From assembly GCA_016718605.1 (NCBI GenBank), contig JADKCY010000001.1, positions 124,001 through 188,000 on the forward strand: a stretch of 64,000 nucleotides of DNA. Direction: 5' to 3'. The notes beneath the pieces were generated by a model. It saw only the letters and a program-made list of their open reading frames with translations. It was not told the DNA's origin and ran no database searches. A program made the translations under genes and the position numbers. Below are positions 17,954 to 26,238 of this stretch, in pieces (positions within the stretch are counted from its first letter, which is position 1; each line of letters begins with the position of its first letter). The DNA comes from Lysobacterales bacterium (lineage in GTDB: Bacteria > Pseudomonadota > Gammaproteobacteria > Xanthomonadales > Xanthomonadaceae).

Positions 17954-18607
17954 ATGAGCACACAGTCGTTCAACCCCGAAGTGGATGGCGTGATTCCCGG
18001 CAGCGATGGCTGCTTTCGTTGCTGGTGGCACGGCGGTCTTCCGGACTATGCGCGCTACCACGATCACGAGTGGGGTCACCCGGTGGCTGATGACCGTTGG
18101 CTGTTCGAGAAGATCTGCCTGGAGGGTTTTCAGTCCGGCCTGTCCTGGCTGACCATTCTGCGCAAGCGCGAGCACTTCCGTGCAGCGTTCGCCAACTTCG
18201 ATATCGAACAATTGGCACAATTTGGTGAAAGCGACGTCGCCCGCCTGCTGCAAGACGCGGGTATTGTTCGCCATCGCGGCAAGATCGAAGCGGTGCTCAA
18301 CAACGCCAGGCGCGCGCTCGAGTTGCGCGACGACACGGGTTCACTGGCGGCCTTCTTCTGGCGCTACGAGCCCGACAGCGCCGAACGGCCGAAGCAGTTT
18401 GATCGTCCCAGCCTGTGTGCGATAACCCAGTCGCCCAGCTCGTTGGCGCTATCGAAGGCGCTGAAGAAGCGCGGTTGGGCCTTCGTGGGGCCAACAACGA
18501 TGTACGCGTTCATGCAGTCGGCCGGCATGGTCAACGACCACATGGCTGCTTGCGACTTTCGGATGCAAGTTGAGCAGGCGCGCGCCGAGTTTCAGCGCCC
18601 GCGCTGA
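17954..18607 (+). CDS. tag: DNA-3-methyladenine glycosylase I
   Basis: 217-residue base-excision repair enzyme that removes 3-methyladenine from alkylated DNA. Characteristic features are the aromatic N-terminus with the first zinc ligand (CFRCWW), the conserved EGFQSGLSW containing the catalytic-pocket glutamate (about residue 56), LTILRKREHFRAAF, and the C-terminal zinc ligands in NDHMAACDFR. Length is slightly more than in E. coli because of about 12 extra N-terminal residues. It is divergent from prmB and 45 nt upstream of metG, possibly co-transcribed with it. Confidence 0.97.
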   Translation: MSTQSFNPEVDGVIPGSDGCFRCWWHGGLPDYARYHDHEWGHPVADDRWLFEKICLEGFQSGLSWLTILRKREHFRAAFANFDIEQLAQFGESDVARLLQDAGIVRHRGKIEAVLNNARRALELRDDTGSLAAFFWRYEPDSAERPKQFDRPSLCAITQSPSSLALSKALKKRGWAFVGPTTMYAFMQSAGMVNDHMAACDFRMQVEQARAEFQRPR

Positions 18608-18652
18608 ACGCGTGGGATAATCGCCGACCTTCCCGCATCTGCCCTCGCCCTC

Positions 18653-20737
18653 ATGACTGATCAACCCAAACTGCTGGTGACCTGCGCTCTGCCCTATGCC
18701 AATGGCCACCTGCATCTCGGCCATCTGGTCGGCTATATCCAGGCCGACATCTGGGTTCGCGCGCAACGCATGCAGGGTCGCGAGGCGTGGTTCGTCTGTG
18801 CCGATGATGCGCACGGCACACCGATCATGCTGGCCGCCGAGAAGGCCGGTGTCGCGCCGGAAGACTTCATCCGCGATATCCAGGCGAGCCACGAGCGCGA
18901 TTTCGCTGCCTTTGGCGTGGATTTCGATCACTACCACAGCACGCATACGCCCGAAAATCAGGCGATGGCCAACCGAATCTATTTGGCCCTCCGTGAAGGC
19001 GGCTACATCGCCCGCCGCTCGATCCAGCAATTGTTCGATCCGGAAAAACAGATGTTCCTGCCAGATCGCTACATCAAGGGCGAATGCCCGAAGTGCGGCG
19101 CGGTCGATCAGTACGGCGACAACTGCGAAGTCTGTGGCGCGGCCTACGCGCCAACCGATCTTAAGAATCCGCGTTCCGTGGTGTCTGGTGCTGTCCCGGT
19201 CCTGCGCGACTCCGAACACTACTTCTTCGAGTTGGCCAAGTTCGAGACCTTTTTGCGCGATTGGCTGAGTGGCGATGTCGCCGACACCGGCGTCAAGGCC
19301 AAACTAGCCGAGTGGCTGAACAGCGGACTGCGCGACTGGGATATATCCCGCGACGCGCCCTATTTCGGCTTCCCGATTCCGGATGCACCCGGCAAGTACT
19401 TCTACGTCTGGCTGGATGCGCCGATTGGCTACCTCGGCAGCTTCAAGGCTTACTGCGAGAAGACCGGCCTAGACTTCGAGTCGAATATTCGCGCGGGCAC
19501 CGACACCCGCATGCACCACTTCATCGGCAAGGACATCGTCAACTTCCATGGCCTGTTCTGGCCCGCCATGTTGCATGGCGCGGGGATCAACGTGCCTACC
19601 CACCTGCACGTCAATGGCTACCTGACGGTCAACGGCGCCAAAATGTCCAAATCGCGCGGCACCTTCATCCAGGCCCGTACCTATCTGGATGTCGGTTTGC
19701 AGCCCGAATACCTGCGCTACTACTACGCAGCAAAGTCGTCGGGCGGCGTGGATGACCTCGACCTCAATCTGGACGACTTCGCCCAGCGCGTAAACGCCGA
19801 CATCGTCGGCAAGTTCGTCAATATCGCCAGCCGTTGCGCCGGTTTCATCCACAAGCATTTCGAGAGGCGACTGGCTGCCGACCTGAACGATGAATCGCTT
19901 GGCTTCTACTTGGCTGCGCAGATGCGATTGGCTGAAGCCTGCCTCGGCAATGACGGCGGATTTGCGCACGGCGATTTCAATGCCGTGCTCCGCCACATCA
20001 TGGCGGAAGCGGACGCCACCAACGAACTAATCGCCAGCAAAGCCCCGTGGGCCATGGCGAAGTCGGGCGCGAGCACCGAACTGCACGATGTCTGTACGCT
20101 GGCGATCAACATGTTCCGCTTGCTGGCGGCCTATCTCGCTCCGATTCTGCCGGCCATGACTACGCTCATCGAGCAGTTCCTTGACAACCCGCTGGCGAGT
20201 TTCGATGCGGTTGCGCAGCCCCTGCTGAATCATGCCATCCGTCCCTACGATGCCCTCGCCACCCGCATCGACCCCAAACACATCGAAGCCATGATCGAAC
20301 AAAGCAAGGAAAGCTTGGCGCCGGCTCAAGCCACCGAGATCGTAACCAGACCCGTGATCAAGGCGGACAACACACCCGCCGCGACCCGCGAAGGCGACGC
20401 GCCCGCCACCGTCGACATCGCCGACTTCGCCAAGCTCGATCTGCGTATCGGCCATGTGCTGGAATGCGATGTCGTGGAAGGCAGCGACAAACTGTTGCGC
20501 TTCAAACTGGATGCAGGTGAACTCGGCGAGCGGCAGATTTTCTCGGGCATTCGTGCAGCCTACGGCGAGCCTGCCAAGCTGGTCGGACGCAAGGTCGTGT
20601 TCATCGCCAATTTGGCTCCGCGCAAGATGCGGTTCGGAATCTCCGAGGGCATGATCCTGTCGGCCGGAACTGGCGGTGACGATCTGTTCCTGCTCGATGT
20701 CGACAGCGGTGCGCAGACTGGCGCGAGTGTGAAGTAG
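18653..20737 (+). CDS. metG: Methionyl-tRNA synthetase
   Basis: 694-residue class I synthetase that charges tRNA-Met and initiator tRNA. The HIGH motif appears as NGHLHLGHL (residue ~20), the zinc knuckle is CPKCGAVDQYGDNCEVCG (about 145-165), and KMSKSRGT is the KMSKS loop (about 335). The last ~110 residues form the EMAP/Trbp111-like tRNA-binding domain (DFAKLDLRIGHVLEC...FSGIRAAYGEP), as in the long dimeric form. Length is typical. It is followed after 13 nt by rsxA. Confidence 0.98.
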   Translation: MTDQPKLLVTCALPYANGHLHLGHLVGYIQADIWVRAQRMQGREAWFVCADDAHGTPIMLAAEKAGVAPEDFIRDIQASHERDFAAFGVDFDHYHSTHTPENQAMANRIYLALREGGYIARRSIQQLFDPEKQMFLPDRYIKGECPKCGAVDQYGDNCEVCGAAYAPTDLKNPRSVVSGAVPVLRDSEHYFFELAKFETFLRDWLSGDVADTGVKAKLAEWLNSGLRDWDISRDAPYFGFPIPDAPGKYFYVWLDAPIGYLGSFKAYCEKTGLDFESNIRAGTDTRMHHFIGKDIVNFHGLFWPAMLHGAGINVPTHLHVNGYLTVNGAKMSKSRGTFIQARTYLDVGLQPEYLRYYYAAKSSGGVDDLDLNLDDFAQRVNADIVGKFVNIASRCAGFIHKHFERRLAADLNDESLGFYLAAQMRLAEACLGNDGGFAHGDFNAVLRHIMAEADATNELIASKAPWAMAKSGASTELHDVCTLAINMFRLLAAYLAPILPAMTTLIEQFLDNPLASFDAVAQPLLNHAIRPYDALATRIDPKHIEAMIEQSKESLAPAQATEIVTRPVIKADNTPAATREGDAPATVDIADFAKLDLRIGHVLECDVVEGSDKLLRFKLDAGELGERQIFSGIRAAYGEPAKLVGRKVVFIANLAPRKMRFGISEGMILSAGTGGDDLFLLDVDSGAQTGASVK

Positions 20738-20750
20738 GCAGGTCATCGAC

Positions 20751-21329
20751 ATGGGTGAAGTGGCGCTGATCCTGATCGGCACGGTATTCGTGAACAACTT
20801 CGTGCTGGCCAAATTTCTTGGCTTATGCCCCTTCATGGGCGTCTCAAAGCGACTGGATGCCGCCTACGGCATGGCACTGGCAACCGCCTTCGTACTGACT
20901 CTGTCGGCCGGACTGTCGTGGATGCTGCAAACCTGGGTGTTGCAGCCGCTCGCCTTGGATCACCTTCGCACTCTGGGCTTCATCCTACTGATCGCTGCCG
21001 TCGTCCAGTTCACTGAAACCGTGATGAAACGCCAGGCACCCGCCTTGTATCGCGTGTTGGGTATCTATTTGCCGCTGATCACCACCAATTGCGCCGTGCT
21101 GGGTGTCGCGTTATTGAACGCGCAAACCCAGCACAGCTTTTTGCATGCCTTGTTGTACGGCTTTGGTGCGGCCTTGGGTTTTTCGCTGGTGCTGGTGATG
21201 TTCGCTGCCATGCGCGAACGTCTGGAGGCTGCGCAAACACCCGCCAGCTTTCGTGGTACACCCATCGCACTGATCACTGCCGGTCTGATGGCCTTAGCCT
21301 TCATGGGATTCGCGGGGATGGATCGCTGA
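20751..21329 (+). CDS. rsxA: Electron transport complex subunit RsxA/RnfA
   Basis: 192-residue polytopic inner-membrane protein with about six hydrophobic helices. The conserved opening VFVNNFVLAKFLGLCPFMG and the central segment GIYLPLITTNCAVLGVAL are hallmarks of RnfA/NqrE, the subunit pair that holds an iron-sulfur centre within the membrane. Rnf/Rsx complexes move electrons between ferredoxin or NAD(H) and an acceptor; Rsx keeps SoxR reduced. It lies 13 nt after metG and 2 nt before rsxB. The RnfC, D, G and E genes that complete the complex are not next to it. Confidence 0.95.
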   Translation: MGEVALILIGTVFVNNFVLAKFLGLCPFMGVSKRLDAAYGMALATAFVLTLSAGLSWMLQTWVLQPLALDHLRTLGFILLIAAVVQFTETVMKRQAPALYRVLGIYLPLITTNCAVLGVALLNAQTQHSFLHALLYGFGAALGFSLVLVMFAAMRERLEAAQTPASFRGTPIALITAGLMALAFMGFAGMDR

Positions 21330-21331
21330 AC

Positions 21332-21835
21332 ATGCTTGGCAGTCTGCTGATCGGCGTGCTGGCCTTGCTGCTGGGACTGCTGTTGGTCTGGTCAGCGCGA
21401 CGATTTCGCGTCGAAGGCGATCCCATGGCGGATCGCATCAACGCCTTGCTGCCGCAAACACAGTGCGCGCAGTGCCAATTCCCTGGCTGCCGCCCCTATG
21501 CCGAAGCCATCGCTCGTGGCGACGCGGACATCAATCAATGCCCCCCCGGCGGTGACGACACCATTCGCGCACTGGCCGAATTGCTGGGCTGCGAGCCCAA
21601 GCCACTGAACGCGGCGCACGGCGCACCAAAGCCGCCGCGCGTCGCCTTTATTCTGGAAGACTCCTGCATCGGCTGCACCAAATGCATCCAAGCCTGCCCC
21701 GTCGATGCCATTGTCGGGGCAAGCAAGCGCATGCATACCGTCATCGCGGAACTTTGCACCGGCTGCGACCTTTGTTTGCCACCCTGCCCAGTCGATTGCA
21801 TCGAAATGAGGCTCACGGACCCACACCGCCCCTGA
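21332..21835 (+). CDS. rsxB: Electron transport complex subunit RsxB/RnfB
   Basis: 167-residue iron-sulfur subunit. One N-terminal membrane helix (LLIGVLALLLGLLLVW) precedes the RnfB-type 4Fe-4S motif CAQCQFPGC...CPPGG (about residues 46-75). Two ferredoxin clusters follow, CIGCTKCIQACP and CTGCDLCLPPCP. It ends just after the second cluster, so it is shorter than many RnfB proteins, which carry an extra C-terminal tail. The start at 21332 follows the rsxA stop by 2 nt. The gene ends convergent to pit, so the Rsx gene set stops here with only A and B. Confidence 0.95.
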   Translation: MLGSLLIGVLALLLGLLLVWSARRFRVEGDPMADRINALLPQTQCAQCQFPGCRPYAEAIARGDADINQCPPGGDDTIRALAELLGCEPKPLNAAHGAPKPPRVAFILEDSCIGCTKCIQACPVDAIVGASKRMHTVIAELCTGCDLCLPPCPVDCIEMRLTDPHRP

Positions 21836-21862
21836 GCATCAATCCATCGACAAAAGCCGCGC

Positions 21863-21894
21863 AAAAAATCGGCGGCAGGTCTGACCTGTCGCCG
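21863..21894 (-). terminator. Intrinsic terminator downstream of pit
   Basis: Read on the minus strand: stem CGGCGACAGGT / ACCTGCCGCCG (21870-21894, 11 positions, one mismatch, loop CAG) followed by ATTTTTTG (to about 21863). It lies 26-57 nt past the pit stop, between convergent rsxB and pit. It may also slow plus-strand transcripts from rsxB, but no T-run exists in that direction. Confidence 0.88.
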
Positions 21895-21919
21895 CTTTCA
21901 CATCACGTGTTGACTCAGT

Positions 21920-23041
21920 TCAGAGCACGCCAACCGCCTTCAGTCCACGCACCAGCAGATATCCCATCACCCCAGTGACGGGCAAGGTAAGCACCCATGC
22001 CCACAAAATGCGTTCGATCACACCCCACTTGAGCGCACGGGAGCTCTTGGCAAACCCCACGCCCATGATTGCTGTGGAAATACTGTGGGTGGTGGACACT
22101 GGCATGCCGAGGAGGGCTGCACCGGACAGAATGGTGGCAGAAGCAGTCTCTGCGGCGAATCCATGCACAGGGTGCAGCTTTACCATCTTGTGCCCCAGCG
22201 TCTTGATGATCCTCCAGCCGCCCACTGCGGTACCGGCGGCCATCACCAGCGCACAGGTGACTTTGATCCACGTATCAATGCCATCGCCATCCGGACGCAT
22301 GAACTCCAAGAACACAGGAAGATCGTCCAATTGACCAACCGAATTGGCGCCGACGATCGCTAGAGCAATTAACCCCATGGTCTTCTGCGCGTCATTCAGA
22401 CCATGTGCGAAGCCCATGTACGCGGCAGACGCCAACTGGGCCTTTCCAAAAAATGCATTAACCCAACGCGGTCGCGAAAGGCGCCCAAGCAACCCGCTTC
22501 GCCTCCCCATCCACGCGATAAAAAAGAACAGTAGGCCCATGATCAGGAGGCCCAAAAAGAAACCAATGATCGGCGAACTGATCATCGGTATGACCACTTT
22601 GTATAACAGGCCACTGCCCTTGAACCAAGGATCGGCAGGCTGCGACCAGATGAGCACGGACCAGTTAGTATCGGCCGCACCAAGTGCTGCACCACAGAGC
22701 CCGCCGATCATGGCGTGACTTGAAGACGATGGCAGGCCAAGCCACCAAGTCAACAGGTTCCATGCGATGCCGCCCGCCAAAGCACACATCAGAATCTCGG
22801 AGGTCACGGTTAGCACGCCGGCATCAATCAAACCGGATGAAATCGTCTTCGCAACGGCCTCGCCTGCCAACGCGCCAATCAAATTGGTCCCGGCAGCCAG
22901 CAAAATCGCCTGGTTGGGACTCAGCACCTTGGTGGCGACGACCGTCGCAATCGAGTTCGCGGTGTCATGAAACCCGTTGATGAACTCGAAAACAAGCGCT
23001 GTCAGGATGAACAGCAGGATGATGGTCAGCTCCATGGACAT
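21920..23041 (-). CDS. pit: Low-affinity inorganic phosphate transporter, PiT family
   Basis: 373-residue inner-membrane symporter for (metal) phosphate with cations. The duplicated PiT signature is clear: GFHDTANSIATVVATKVL near the N-terminus with NLIGALAGEAVA, and the C-terminal repeat STTHSISTAIMGVGFAK. About ten hydrophobic helices alternate with a soluble loop rich in glycine and arginine (WMGRRSGLLGRLSRPR). Length fits the short PiT form. It starts 4 nt after the DUF47 gene, forming a two-gene operon behind a PhoB-box-like sequence, and ends at a strong terminator. Confidence 0.96.
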   Translation of the reverse strand: MSMELTIILLFILTALVFEFINGFHDTANSIATVVATKVLSPNQAILLAAGTNLIGALAGEAVAKTISSGLIDAGVLTVTSEILMCALAGGIAWNLLTWWLGLPSSSSHAMIGGLCGAALGAADTNWSVLIWSQPADPWFKGSGLLYKVVIPMISSPIIGFFLGLLIMGLLFFFIAWMGRRSGLLGRLSRPRWVNAFFGKAQLASAAYMGFAHGLNDAQKTMGLIALAIVGANSVGQLDDLPVFLEFMRPDGDGIDTWIKVTCALVMAAGTAVGGWRIIKTLGHKMVKLHPVHGFAAETASATILSGAALLGMPVSTTHSISTAIMGVGFAKSSRALKWGVIERILWAWVLTLPVTGVMGYLLVRGLKAVGVL

Positions 23042-23045
23042 CGGC

Positions 23046-23672
23046 TCAGGAGTTCTTCAATACGATCTGATAGGTGACCACGCCCGCTTCACGACAGCGA
23101 TCAATGGCTTTTTCCAGGATCTCGAAGAAATCCTTGATCAGGATGACCTGCAGACCCTCGTACTTTCCGGAGTACAGATCGCGGTAGAGCTCGAGAATCA
23201 GTCGATCTGCTTCGGACTCAATGGCGCGCAGGCGGTCACTAAGCGCTTTCATGTTGTCCAGGTTCATCTTGCGCAGACCGGATACCATTTCCACGACCAC
23301 ATGCGCGGCTTCCTGCAGCATCGCCGCGCGCGGTGCGAAATCAATGCCGTGCAGATGTTGCCTTGCATGCACGAAGCGGTCTGCAAACTTCTCCACCTGT
23401 TTGGGAATTTTGTACAGCGCGCTACCCAGGGCTTCGATGTCTTCCCGTTCCAGTGGCGTCACAAATGTCTGTACCAATTCATTGCTGATCGCCGCGGCCA
23501 CGTCACGCTCGCGCTGACGTGCCAATTTGAACTCTTCCAGCGATGGCTCGTCGTTGCTATTCCGCACCAGTTCGTGCAGCGCTTCAGTTGCATCCTCAGC
23601 GCCTCTCGCGGCACTTTCCAGCAATGCGAAGAAGCGTGTGCCTTTGCCAAAAATGGTTTGTAGAGAGAACAT
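23046..23672 (-). CDS. DUF47 / TIGR00153 phosphate transport regulator (PhoU-like)
   Basis: 208-residue soluble, almost wholly alpha-helical protein of the DUF47 family, distantly related to PhoU. Landmarks are MFSLQTIFGKGTRFFALLE at the N-terminus, ERDVAAAISNELVQTFVTPLEREDI (family core; shown in parts), ALYKIPKQVEKFADRF, and the C-terminal KDFFEILEKAIDRCREAG. DUF47 genes are typically placed directly before pit, as here (4-nt gap), and their products are thought to modulate Pit-dependent phosphate uptake. The start at 23672 is chosen because the family begins there; the frame remains open upstream through the promoter region. Confidence 0.92.
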   Translation of the reverse strand: MFSLQTIFGKGTRFFALLESAARGAEDATEALHELVRNSNDEPSLEEFKLARQRERDVAAAISNELVQTFVTPLEREDIEALGSALYKIPKQVEKFADRFVHARQHLHGIDFAPRAAMLQEAAHVVVEMVSGLRKMNLDNMKALSDRLRAIESEADRLILELYRDLYSGKYEGLQVILIKDFFEILEKAIDRCREAGVVTYQIVLKNS

Positions 23673-23761
23673 CGTGTTGTCCGGACTGGAATGGTTTCGG
23701 GCGAGCGCTGCGGTCCATCGTGCATGTGCGCCTCCACTTCCGGTGATGGTCGTCGGTTCGA

Positions 23762-23779
23762 GTGACAGTAATGTTACAG
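23762..23779 (-). promoter_or_regulatory. PhoB box upstream of DUF47-pit
   Basis: The minus strand reads CTGTAACATTACTGTCAC, which matches 15 of 18 positions of the PhoB consensus (two CTGTCA-like half sites, 11 bp apart). It lies 90 bp before the DUF47 start codon. No good -10 is visible at the activating distance, so repression or partial control is as possible as activation. Confidence 0.6.
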
Positions 23780-23981
23780 CCTGCCAGAGCGTGGGACCTT
23801 GCTGACTGGTTGCGGCGACACACTCAGCACTCTGTGTTTCGCGGATTGATTGCTCGGACGAATCGTGAAGAAAAACACGCGCAAGCGGGTTGTTCCCACT
23901 GGCTTTCCACGAAGCCAAAATCAAGACAATTCGGCCGCGTCAGTTTGCTTCTTTCAAGCGGCAAAAAACTCCTCAGCACGG

Positions 23982-24374
23982 TCACCGCGACCTGGCAGTT
24001 TCAGCCGCCAGTGCGCATGATTCTGCATCCGAAAACAAGCGCGACCTAGTCAGAAATCTCACACCCTCCCCGCCCTCAAGCGAAAACATCCCGCCACGTC
24101 CAGGGACCACGTCGATGATCAGCTGGGTGTGTTTCCAGTACTCAAACTGGGCTCGGGTCATATAGAAGGGCGCACCCGCGATCTCGCCCAACTGCACGTC
24201 GTGATCACCAAGCAGAAACTCTCCCTGCGGGTAGCACATCGGTGCCGAACCGTCGCAACAACCGCCAGACTGGTGAAACATCACGGGACCATGCTGTGCG
24301 ACCAGTTTCGCCACTAGCGAGGTGCAGGCATCGGTGGCCAGTACGCGTGCAGGAACCGCTGTGATGTCGCTCAT
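23982..24374 (-). CDS. DUF779 protein associated with acetaldehyde dehydrogenase
   Basis: 130-residue DUF779 protein. The conserved core includes HGPVMFHQSGGCCDGSAPMC (three cysteines that could bind a metal or iron-sulfur centre), the acidic LLGDHDVQLGEI, the aromatic FYMTRAQFEYWKHTQLIIDV, and PGRGGMFSLEGGEGVRFLTR. The biochemical role is not established; the family is nearly always encoded next to ExaC/AcoD-type aldehyde dehydrogenases, as here. It lies 62 nt after the dehydrogenase gene with an intrinsic terminator in between, so its level is likely set by read-through. Confidence 0.92.
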   Translation of the reverse strand: MSDITAVPARVLATDACTSLVAKLVAQHGPVMFHQSGGCCDGSAPMCYPQGEFLLGDHDVQLGEIAGAPFYMTRAQFEYWKHTQLIIDVVPGRGGMFSLEGGEGVRFLTRSRLFSDAESCALAAETARSR

Positions 24375-24385
24375 GCGCTTGCTCC

Positions 24386-24424
24386 AGAAAATACCTGCTG
24401 GCGCAATCGTGCGCCAGCAGGTAT
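24386..24424 (-). terminator. Strong intercistronic terminator/attenuator between aldB and DUF779
   Basis: On the minus strand there is a perfect 15-bp stem (24391-24405 pairing with 24410-24424, 4-nt loop) with core CCTGCTGGCGCA, followed by TTTTCT. It stands 12 nt past the dehydrogenase stop and 12 nt before the DUF779 start. Confidence 0.85.
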
Positions 24425-24436
24425 GCCGCCGATGGA

Positions 24437-25945
24437 TCAGAAGAAGCCCAGCGCACTGCCGCTGTAGCTGACCAGCAGATTTTTGGTCTGCTGATAGTGG
24501 TCTAGCATCATGCGATGGGTCTCACGACCAATGCCCGACTGCTTGTAGCCGCCAAACGCCGCATGGGCGGGATAGGCGTGGTAGCAGTTCGTCCAGACAC
24601 GACCGGCCTGGATCTCGCGACCCATGCGATAGCAAATGGCGCCATCACGACTCCACACACCTGCACCGAGGCCATACAACGTGTCGTTGGCAATCGACAG
24701 GGCCTCAGCTTCGGACTTGAAGGTGGTGACCGACACCACCGGCCCGAAGATTTCTTCCTGAAAGATGCGCATGCGGTTGTGGCCTTCAAACACCGTCGGC
24801 TGCATGTAGAAGCCGCTCTCCAGATCGCCACCCAGATGCGCGCGACCGCCACCGGCCAGCACCTTGGCACCTTCCTGACGACCGATGTCGCAATACGACA
24901 GGATCTTCTCCAACTGCTCGCTCGAAGCCTGGGCACCAATCATCGTGCTGTCGTCGAGCGGATTGCCTTGTTTGATCTGCGCCACGCGCTTGAGCGCGCG
25001 CTCCATGAAACGGTCGTAGATCGACTCCTGAATCAACGCACGCGAGGGACAGGTGCAAACTTCGCCCTGGTTCAGGGCAAACATCACGAAGCCCTCGATG
25101 GCCTTGTCAAAGAAGGCATCGTCTTCGTTCAGCACATCGGCAAAGAAGATGTTCGGCGACTTGCCGCCCAATTCCAGAGTGACCGGGATGAGGTTCTGGC
25201 TGGCGTACTGCATGATCAAGCGACCCGTCGTAGTCTCGCCGGTAAAGGCGATCTTGGCGATGCGGTTGCTGGATGCCAGCGGCTTGCCCGCTTCCAGACC
25301 AAAGCCGTTAACGATGTTTAGCACCCCCGCGGGCAGCAGGTCGCCGACCAACTCGGCCCAGACCAGAATGCTGGCGGGGGTCTGCTCTGCCGGTTTCAGC
25401 ACGATGCAGTTGCCCGCAGCCAGCGCGGGCGCAAGCTTCCAGCAGGCCATCAACAGCGGGAAGTTCCACGGAATGATCTGCCCAACCACCCCCAGCGGTT
25501 CGTGGAAGTGATAGGCCACGGTATCGGCGTCGATTTCGGCAAGCGAGCCTTCCTGCGCACGAATGCAGCCCGCGAAGTAGCGGAAGTGGTCAATGGCCAG
25601 CGCGACGTCAGCGGCTCGCGTCTCGCGAATCGGCTTGCCGTTGTCCCAGGTCTCGGCCACTGCCAGCAGTTCAGCGTTCGCTTCCATCCGATCGGCGATC
25701 TTGTTCAGTCGATTGGCACGTTCGGCGACCGAGGTCTTGCCCCAAGCATGCTTGGCCTTGTGTGCGGCATCCAGTGCGCGCTCGATATCGGCAGCATCCG
25801 AACGGGCCACTTCGCACAACACCTGATTGTTGACCGGACTGGTGTTGTCGAAATAGCGACCATTGACTGGCGCGACCCACTCGCCACCGATGAAGTTGCC
25901 GTAGCGCTGCTTGAACACCTTGGACGGATCTTTGCTCTGACTCAT
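24437..25945 (-). CDS. NAD-dependent acetaldehyde/aldehyde dehydrogenase (ExaC/AldB type)
   Basis: 502-residue ALDH that oxidises acetaldehyde or similar short aldehydes to acids. Motifs are FIGGEWVAPVNGRYFDN at the N-terminus, WNFPLLMACWKLAPALAAGN with the cofactor-binding residues, the glycine-rich FTGETTTGR, the general-base glutamate in LELGGKSPNIFF (about residue 265), and the catalytic cysteine in NQGEVCTCPSRA (about 300). The C-terminal SGIGRETHRMMLDHYQQTKN is typical of the AldB/ExaC/AcoD group. The start at 25945 (MSQSKDPSK) has a GGGAG ribosome site. A sigma-54 promoter precedes it and a sigma-54 activator is divergent, which suggests induction by an alcohol, acetoin or aldehyde signal. 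Confidence 0.95.
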   Translation of the reverse strand: MSQSKDPSKVFKQRYGNFIGGEWVAPVNGRYFDNTSPVNNQVLCEVARSDAADIERALDAAHKAKHAWGKTSVAERANRLNKIADRMEANAELLAVAETWDNGKPIRETRAADVALAIDHFRYFAGCIRAQEGSLAEIDADTVAYHFHEPLGVVGQIIPWNFPLLMACWKLAPALAAGNCIVLKPAEQTPASILVWAELVGDLLPAGVLNIVNGFGLEAGKPLASSNRIAKIAFTGETTTGRLIMQYASQNLIPVTLELGGKSPNIFFADVLNEDDAFFDKAIEGFVMFALNQGEVCTCPSRALIQESIYDRFMERALKRVAQIKQGNPLDDSTMIGAQASSEQLEKILSYCDIGRQEGAKVLAGGGRAHLGGDLESGFYMQPTVFEGHNRMRIFQEEIFGPVVSVTTFKSEAEALSIANDTLYGLGAGVWSRDGAICYRMGREIQAGRVWTNCYHAYPAHAAFGGYKQSGIGRETHRMMLDHYQQTKNLLVSYSGSALGFF

Positions 25946-26040
25946 GACATCTCCCTCGCATGCATGGGGTTGACCCAGGCGAAGCCTTGAGCGGCTTGCC
26001 CACCTGGCTGCGGGCGACATCGCCCAGCACTGGGTACGTC

Positions 26041-26055
26041 GCAGGCATCGTGCCA
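26041..26055 (-). promoter_or_regulatory. Sigma-54 (-24/-12) promoter for the aldehyde dehydrogenase
   Basis: The minus strand reads TGGCACGATGCCTGC, agreeing with TGGCACG-N4-TTGC at every fixed position except the first T of the -12 element; GG and GC are correctly 10 bp apart. It lies 96 bp before the dehydrogenase ATG and faces it. The adjacent divergent gene encodes a sigma-54-dependent activator. Confidence 0.82.
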
Positions 26056-26065
26056 ACTCAGCGCT

Positions 26066-26084
26066 GTGTTGCAGCGAACAACAC
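26066..26084. promoter_or_regulatory. Inverted repeat beside the sigma-54 promoter
   Basis: GTGTTG and CAACAC, perfect 6-bp arms separated by 7 bp, begin 11 bp upstream of the -24 element. This is too close for a classical enhancer, so it may bind a second regulator or be incidental. Confidence 0.35.
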
Positions 26085-26200
26085 CGAATTTCGCGGCGGT
26101 TAGCTACGCGGATAGCATTTTTATCGCAACGCAGCATTCTTCAGTTACAACAAACACTTGCAATGCGCGATGCGCTGTGGCCTGTATCGAGACATCCACT

Positions 26201-26215
26201 CGGGACACTGTCCCG
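26201..26215. promoter_or_regulatory. Palindromic candidate enhancer site of the sigma-54 activator
   Basis: CGGGACACTGTCCCG is a perfect inverted repeat of 7-bp arms around one base. It lies about 146 bp upstream of the -24 element and 24 bp before the activator's ATG, the usual distance for an upstream activating sequence, and could also serve autoregulation. Confidence 0.55.
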
Positions 26216-26238
26216 TTTTGCAACACCCGGAGCTCGCC

